From Hordeum vulgare subsp. vulgare (lineage: Eukaryota > Streptophyta > Magnoliopsida > Poales > Poaceae), in NCBI RefSeq assembly GCF_904849725.1, contig NC_058519.1, forward strand, positions 181,401,703 to 181,465,702: 64,000 nucleotides of DNA, given 5' to 3'. A program made the translations under genes and the position numbers. The notes below the pieces were generated by a model. The model ran no database searches and was not told the origin of the DNA. It saw only the letters and a list, made by a program, of their open reading frames with translations. Shown in pieces: positions 58,371 to 64,000 of this stretch (the first letter of the stretch is position 1; each line of letters starts with the position of its first letter).

Positions 58371-60342
58371 CTAAACCCATGGTTCTCTTTCTTTACCATG
58401 CTTCCTAGCAATAAAATCATTCTTATCATATCTCCTGTTCTTAGGCTGTGGGTTATCAAGATCAACAACAGGTTCAATCACCACATCATTATCATTACTA
58501 GGTTGAGCATCAACATGAACACCATTATCAATATTATCACTAGGCTCATGTTCATCACCAGATTGTGTTTCGGCATCAGAAATAGAGACATCATTTGGAT
58601 TCTCAGGTGTAACAACAACAGGTTTGCTAGCATGCAAGTTCCTATCATCTTTCTTTTTCTTCCTATTACCAGGATGACTAGGTGCATCAGTGTTAACTCC
58701 TTGAGAATCTTGTTCAATTATCTTAGGATGGCCCTCAGGATACGAAGGTTCCTGAGACATTCTACCACCTCTAGTAACAACTCTAACAGAATTGTCATTC
58801 AACTCATTAAGCAAGTCATTTTGAGCCTTAACTACTTGTTCTACTTGAGTAGTGACCATAGAAGCATGCTTACCAATAAGCTTAAGCTCATTAACATTTC
58901 TATCCACACAAGCACTTATATGATTAATCCTACGAGCATTTTGTTTCAGTTGTCTGCTAACATAATCATTAAAACTTTGTTGTTTGGCAACAAAGTTATC
59001 AAATTCATCTAAGCATAAGCTAGCAGGTTTATCATAAGGAATGTCACTCTCATTGAATCTACGCACAGAATTTACCTCTACTACCTGTGTCGGGTTATCA
59101 AGACCATATATTTCTTCATTAGGTGGTAGATTCTTAACATCTTCAGATTTAATACCTTTCTCTTGCACAGATTTCTTGTCTTCTTGCATATCTTCAGGAC
59201 TGAGGAATAGAATACCTCTTTTCTTCGGAGTTGCCTTCGGAGGTGGTTCGGGAATAGTCCAAGCATTATCATTGCTCAAGATATTATTCAATAGAATTTC
59301 AGCTTGTTCCACATTTATTTCCCTGAAAACACAACCAGCACAACTATCTAGGTGGTCCCTAGAAGCATCGGTTAGTCCATTATAAAAGATATCAAGTATT
59401 TCATTTTTCTCAAGAGTGTGATCAGGCAAAGCATTAAGTAACTGGACAAGCCTCCCCCAAGCTTGTGGGAGACTCTCTTCTTAAACTTGCACAAAGTTAT
59501 ATATATCCTGCAAGGCAGCTTGTTTCTTATGGGAGGAAAATATTTCTTAGAGAAGTAGTATATCATATCGTGGGGACTACGCACACAACGAGGAGCAAGA
59601 GAAGTAAACCAAGTTTTAGCATCACCCTTTAGTGAGAAAGGAAACAACTTAAGGATATAGTAATGGCGAATTTTTTCCTCACTCATGAATAGGGTGGCTA
59701 TATCATTCAGTTTAGTAAGATGTGCTACAACCGTTTCAGATTCATAACCATGAAAAGGATCATATTCAACCAAAGTGATTAACTCAGGATCGACACAGAA
59801 TTCATAATCCTTATCAGTAACAAAGATGGCTGAAGTAGCAAACTTAGGATCGTATTTCATTCTAGCATTTAGAGATTTTTCTTTCCACCTGCGTAATAAA
59901 TTCTCAAGATCATAGCTATCCTTACAAGCAAGAAAGTCTTCAGCTACCTCTCCCTCCATAACATAACCCTCAGGTATATTAGGCAATTCATATCTAGGAG
60001 AGCTAGGTCTAACAGGTTTAACAGCAGGTTGCATTTCAATAATTTCACGAGTTTCAAAAGTATCATCAGATTCAGCAGTAACTCTAGCAATTTGTGCATC
60101 AAGAATTCACCCAGTGGCATATCATTATCAAGCAAAGCATCATCATAAGCATCATGGATAGCAGAAGTAGCATCATCAAGCACACGCGACATATAAGAAC
60201 TACCAATAGGTGGTGGTGCCGCAAATTTACTCATAACTGAAGGTGAATCAAGCGCAGAGCTAGATGGCAGTTCCTTACGTGTCCTCGTAGTTGAGGGCAA
60301 GACTTTAGTTTTTGGATCTCTCGGATTCCTCATAGTGATCAA
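58371..60342 (-). pseudogene. gag: Athila-type gag, element B
   Basis: Minus strand from ATG 60342 (MITMRNPRDPKTKVLPSTTR). A frameshift near 60100 (MPLGEF then LMHKLLEL) breaks the N-terminal part. The next frame has SSPRYELPNIPEGYVMEGEV and the gag core LFPFSLKGDAKTWFTSLAPR, YYFSKKYFPP near 59550-59650. A second shift follows. The third frame starts around 59429 with LEKNEILDIFYNGLTDASRD and runs open to 58371 with CAGCVFREI, VTRGGRMSQEPSYPEGHP and an acidic segment. No zinc knuckle is seen, as is usual for the lineage. Confidence 0.82.
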
Positions 60343-60383
60343 CAGATATAAATCCCAAGTGACTCAGAGAATAGAGCTATGCT

Positions 60384-60400
60384 CCCCGGCAACGGCGCCA
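60384..60400 (-). promoter_or_regulatory. tRNA-Asp primer binding site of element B
   Basis: TGGCGCCGTTGCCGGGG on the minus strand, the exact complement of the plant tRNA-Asp 3' end as I know it, eleven bases from the LTR. Confidence 0.88.
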
Positions 60401-60411
60401 GAAAAAGGACT

Positions 60412-61816
60412 TGGTAACCCACAAGTATAGGGGATCGCAACAGTTTTCGAGGGTAGAGTATTCAACCCAAATTTATTGATTCGACACAAGGGGAGCCAAA
60501 GAATATTCTCGAGTATTAGTAGTTGACTTGTCAATTCAACCACACCTAAAAGACTTAGTATCTGCAGCAAAGTTTTAGTAGCAAAGTAGTATGATAGTAA
60601 TGGTAGTGGCGGTAACAGTAGCAGTAGTGATTTGTATAGCGAGTGTGACACCAACCGCGGTAAAGTAACTTAGCAAGGACCAGTATAGGAAAAGCTCGTA
60701 GGCATTGGATCGGTGATGGATAATTATGTCGGATGACATTCATCATGTAGCAGTTATAACATAGGGTGATATGTAACTAGCTCCAGTTCATCAATCTAAT
60801 GTAGGCATCTATTCCGTATTTAGTCATACGTGCTTATGGAAAAGAACTTGCATGACATCTTTTGTCCATCCCTCCCGTGGCAGCGGGGTTCTAATGGAAA
60901 CTAAGGGATATTAAGGTCTCCTTTTAATAGAGAACTGGAACAAAGCATTAGCACATAGTGAATACATGAACTCCTCATATTGTGGTCATCTCCGGGAGTG
61001 GTTCCGGTTATTGTCACTCCGGGGTTCCCGGGTCATAACACATAGTAGGTGAATACAACTTGCAACATAGGATCAAGAACACACATATATTGATGAAAAC
61101 ATAATAGGTTAAGATCTGAAATCATGGCACTCGGGCCCTAGTGACAAGCATTAAGCATAGAAAAGTAGTAGCAACATCAATCTTAGAACATAGTGGATAC
61201 TAGGGATCAAACCCCATCAAAACTAACTCGATTACATGATAGATCTCATCCAACCTAGCACGCTCTAGCAAGCCTACGATGAGATTACTCACGAACGATG
61301 GAGAGCATCATGGAATTGGCGATGGAGGATGGTTGATGATGACGAAGACGTCGATTTCCCCTCTCCGGAGCCCAAAACGGACTCCAGATCTGCCCTCCCG
61401 AGGAAGAACAGGTGGTGGCGGCGGCTCCGTATCGTGAAACGCAATGAACTCTACTCTCCTAATTTTTCTTGGGCGAGAGAGACTTTATAGGGTTGTAGTT
61501 GGAGCCTACGGAGCTATGTGGGCCCCACGAGCGTGCCAAGCGCGCCCTAGGGGGGGCGTGCCTCCTGGGCTCGTGGGCCCCTGGCTCCGTGTCTTCAAGT
61601 AATTGTTGCGCCGGTATTTTTTATATATTCCACAAAAAATCCCCGTAAGTTTCCAGGTCATTCCGAGAACTTTTATTTCTGCACAAAAACAACAACACCA
61701 TGGCAATTCTGCTGAAAACAACGTTAGTCCGGGTTAGTTCCATTCAAATCATGCAAATTAGAGTCCAAAACAAGGGCAAAAGTGTTTGGACAAGTAGATA
61801 CGATGGAGACGTATCA
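60412..61816 (-). repeat. 5' LTR of element B (1405 bp)
   Basis: Minus strand TGATACGTCTCCATCG to ACTTGTGGGTTACCA. TATA-like CCCTATAAAGTCTC near 61490. Matches the 3' LTR closely with scattered changes. Confidence 0.9.
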
Positions 61817-63204
61817 GACCCGTTTCCTGTAACAAACACTTTGCTTTTGGGTCTGCGATAGGAGGTATACCCAACTATTTGGGGTATCCTACGAAGATGC
61901 ATTTATCCGCTTTGGGTTCGAGCTTATCAGGCTGAAGCCTTTTGACATAAGCATCATAGCCCCAAACTTTGAAGGAACGACAACTTAGGTTTCTCCAAAC
62001 CATAGTTCATACGGTGTCATCTCAATGGAACTACGCAGTGCCCTATTAAAGTGAATGTTGTTGTCTCCAATGCATAACCCCAAAACAATAGTGGTAATTC
62101 GATATGATACATCATACTATGCATCAGTCTTAAATGTGTACCAAACTCGCAACTCAGATATTCATCTCTACGATCATATCATAGACATTTCATCCTCTTG
62201 TCACGACGATCTTCAACTTCACCTTGAAATCACTTGAACCTTTCAATAATTCAGACTTGTGCTTCATCAAGTAAATCTACTAGTATCTACTCAAATCATC
62301 TGTGAAGTAAGAACGTAATGATATCCACTGCCTGCCTCGACACTTATTGGACTGCATACACCAAAATATATTACTTCCAATAAGTTACTTTCTTATTCCA
62401 TCTCACTAGAAAATGAGGCCTTCAGTCATCTTGCCCATGTGGCATAATTTTCATGTCTCAAGTGATTCCAAACGATCCATCTGCATGGATTTTGTTCATG
62501 CGTTTACACCAATAGGCATCATTCGCATGTCTCAAACGATTCAAAAACGAGTGAGTCCAAAGATCCATCAGTATGGAGCTTCTTCATGCGTTTTACACCA
62601 ATATGAGTCATGTGTGAGTGCCACAAGTAAGTGGTACTATCATTACTATTTTGTATCTTTTGACATCAATATTATGAACATGTGTATCACTACGATCAAG
62701 ATCCAATAAACCATTCATATTAGGTGCATGACCATTGAAGGTATTATTCAAGTTAACAGAATAACCAATATTTTCTTTAAATGAATAACGTATTGCAATA
62801 AACACAATCTAATCATGTTCATGCTCAACGCAAACACCTAACAACATTTAGGTTCAACACTAATCTCGAAAGTAGAGGGAGCGTGACCTCGCCTTTAGCT
62901 AGTCTCCGTTTACACCGTAGCTTTTATTTCAAGTTACTAACACTTAACAACTGAACTAGTATCTAATACCCCGACGCTACTAGGAGTACTATTAAAGTAC
63001 ACATCAATATCATGTATATCTAATATACTTTTGTCGACGTTGCCAGCCTGCTCATCTACCAAGTAACTAGGGTAGTTCCGCTTCAGTGACCGTTCCCCTC
63101 ATAATAGAAGCACTTAGTCTCGGGTTTGGGTTCAACCTTCGGTTTCTTTACTAGAGTGGCAACTGGTTGGCCTTTTCATGAAGTATCCCTTTTAACCATT
63201 GCCA
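61817..63204 (-). pseudogene. pol: Copia integrase, protease and gag remnant, C4
   Basis: Minus-strand pieces: the basic gag stretch near 63170-63204, and a knuckle near 63090-63125 whose second cysteine is tyrosine (CFYYEGNGH then stop). The integrase zinc-domain segment is present twice (62602 and 62513). Core fragments and the C-terminal KAFDIRLKPDKLEPKADKC-type text lie near 61900-61970, up to the B insertion at NG|SFLEE. Cut by C5 at 63204. Confidence 0.75.
62424..62602 (-). repeat. Duplication of the 88-89 bp integrase segment in C4
   Basis: Minus-strand units begin ATTGGTGTAAA at 62602 and at 62513, 89 bases apart. The second unit is shortened near GGAATCACTTGAG. The segment is single in C1 and C3 and triple in C2. 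Confidence 0.8.
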
Positions 63205-64000
63205 TATTGAAAATATGACCTAGAGGCAATAATAAATTAGTTATTATTATATTTCTTTGTTCACGATAATCGTTTATTATCCATGCTATAATTGTATTGG
63301 TTGGAAACTCAAATACATGTGTGGATACATAGACAAAACACTGTCCCTAGTAAGCATTTAGTTGACTAGCTCGTTGATCAAAGCTGGTCAAGGTTTCCGG
63401 ACCATAGACAAGTGATGTCACTTGATAACGGGATCACATCATTAGGACAATCATGTGATGGACAAGACCCAAAATATAAATGTAGCATGTGATCGTGTCA
63501 TTTTGTTGCTATTGTTTTCTGCGTGTCAAGTATTTATTCCTATGACCATGAGATCATATAACTCACTGGCACCGGAGGAATACCTTTTGTGTATCAAACG
63601 TCGCAACATAACCGGGTGACTATAAAGGTGCTCTACACGTATCTCCGAAGGTGTTCGTTGAGTTAGTATGGATCAAGACTGGGTTTTGTCACTCCGTATG
63701 ACGGAGAGGTATCTCGGGGCCCACTCGGTAATACAACATCACACACAAGCCTTTCAAGCAATGTGACTAACTGTAAGTCACGGGATCTTGTATTACAGAA
63801 CAAGTAAAGAGACTTGCCGGTAACGAGATTGAAATAGGTATGCGGATACCGACGATCGAATCTCGGGCAAGTAACATATCGAAGGACAAAGGTAATGACA
63901 TACGGGATTATATGAATCCTTAACATTGAGGTTCAACCGATAAGATCTTCGTAGAATACGTAGGATCCAATATGGGCATCCAGGTCACGCTATTGGATAT
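63205..64000 (+). repeat. Partial LTR of Copia C5 (BARE1/WIS type), truncated by window edge
   Basis: Starts TATTGAAAATATGACCTAGAGG (TG changed to TA) and carries AATACAACATCACACACAAGCC. It runs to the window end at about position 796 of an expected 1.8 kb. Whether it is a solo LTR or the left end of an element cannot be told. The flank TGCCA (63200-63204) would be its left target copy. Confidence 0.85.

Larger units (their letters stand above)
52220..61816 (-). mobile_element. Athila-lineage Gypsy element B (Sabrina/WHAM-like), complete, minus strand, 9597 bp
   Basis: LTRs 61816-60412 (5') and 53618-52220 (3') on the minus strand. Order: LTR, tRNA-Asp primer site, gag, protease, LTR-like block, ATHILA ORF1-like gene, first polypurine tract, 2.1 kb non-coding, second polypurine tract, LTR. 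No RT, RNase H or integrase is present, so it is non-autonomous. Target copies on the minus strand are GGGTC and GGCTC (61821-61817 and 52219-52215), one substitution apart. They lie exactly inside the Copia codons for NGSFLEEEF of C4. Confidence 0.9.
48925..63204 (-). mobile_element. Copia element C4 (BARE1/WIS-type LTR), minus strand, split by element B and cut by C5
   Basis: On the minus strand only the 3' LTR (50558 to about 48925), polypurine tract, RT/RNase H (52219-50630), integrase, protease and part of gag (63204-61817) are present. Element B (52220-61816) sits in the integrase-RT linker. Gag is cut at 63204 by the plus-strand LTR of C5. The interior is heavily decayed and shares with C2 an RNase H deletion and an integrase duplication. 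Confidence 0.85.

Noticed and set aside
58365..58376. Stop codon between gag and protease in Athila element B, as in programmed recoding
   Set aside because: Element A has CAG at that codon and instead a TGA at a nearby tryptophan codon. Two different transitions in two copies look like independent nonsense mutations in one former frame.

Overview
The window looks like intergenic DNA from a large Triticeae genome (wheat, Aegilops, rye or barley type). I infer this from LTR retrotransposons whose ends I recognise as the BARE1/WIS/Angela Copia group (TGTTGGAAATATGCCCTAG..., about 1.8 kb LTRs) and as Athila-lineage Gypsy elements of the Sabrina/WHAM kind (TGATACGTCTC..., tRNA-Asp primer site). 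I see no intact host gene, tRNA, rRNA or CRISPR array. Almost every ORF is a decayed piece of retrotransposon gag or pol.

Layout from left to right. 1-6563: Copia element C1 (+), 5' end outside the window, 3' LTR 4757-6563. 6564-12812: Athila-like element A (-), cut on the left by C1, with a solo LTR (9419-11076, perfect ATCAT target duplication) inside its gag. 12813-16390: older host sequence with a ~300-bp tandem array of long hairpins, split by a hAT-like element, and a possible Pol III promoter/RNA. 16391-25115: Angela-type Copia C2 (+), complete but decayed. 25116-27482: remains of a three-exon minus-strand gene with a zf-XS-like zinc finger and a TATA box. 27483-46348: Gypsy-like element G (+) with 3.5-kb LTRs that encodes only gag and a 151-codon unknown ORF. 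Angela C3 (33059-41699, perfect ACTTT duplication) is inserted in that ORF. 46349-48924: short host stretch plus a 5' piece of another Gypsy element with a Transposase_28-like ORF. 48925-63204: minus-strand Copia C4, split by Athila-like element B (52220-61816). 63205-64000: the start of a plus-strand LTR of Copia C5, which cuts C4.

The insertion order can be read from target-site duplications. C3 entered G, and G entered just upstream of the zf-XS-like gene. C2 entered behind that gene. A entered the repeat-bearing host DNA and later received the solo-LTR element and C1. B entered C4 inside the pol coding sequence, and C5 entered C4 in gag. C3 is the youngest-looking element: its polyprotein frame is broken by only one stop, one ~0.2-kb deletion and one base insertion.

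The points most worth following up are: the unknown ORF of G, whose frame is exactly continuous when C3 plus one target copy is removed; the hairpin array; the USE/TATA-driven RNA candidate; the LTR-like block and second polypurine tract inside the Athila elements; and C2 and C4, which share the same internal deletion and duplication but carry different LTR types.
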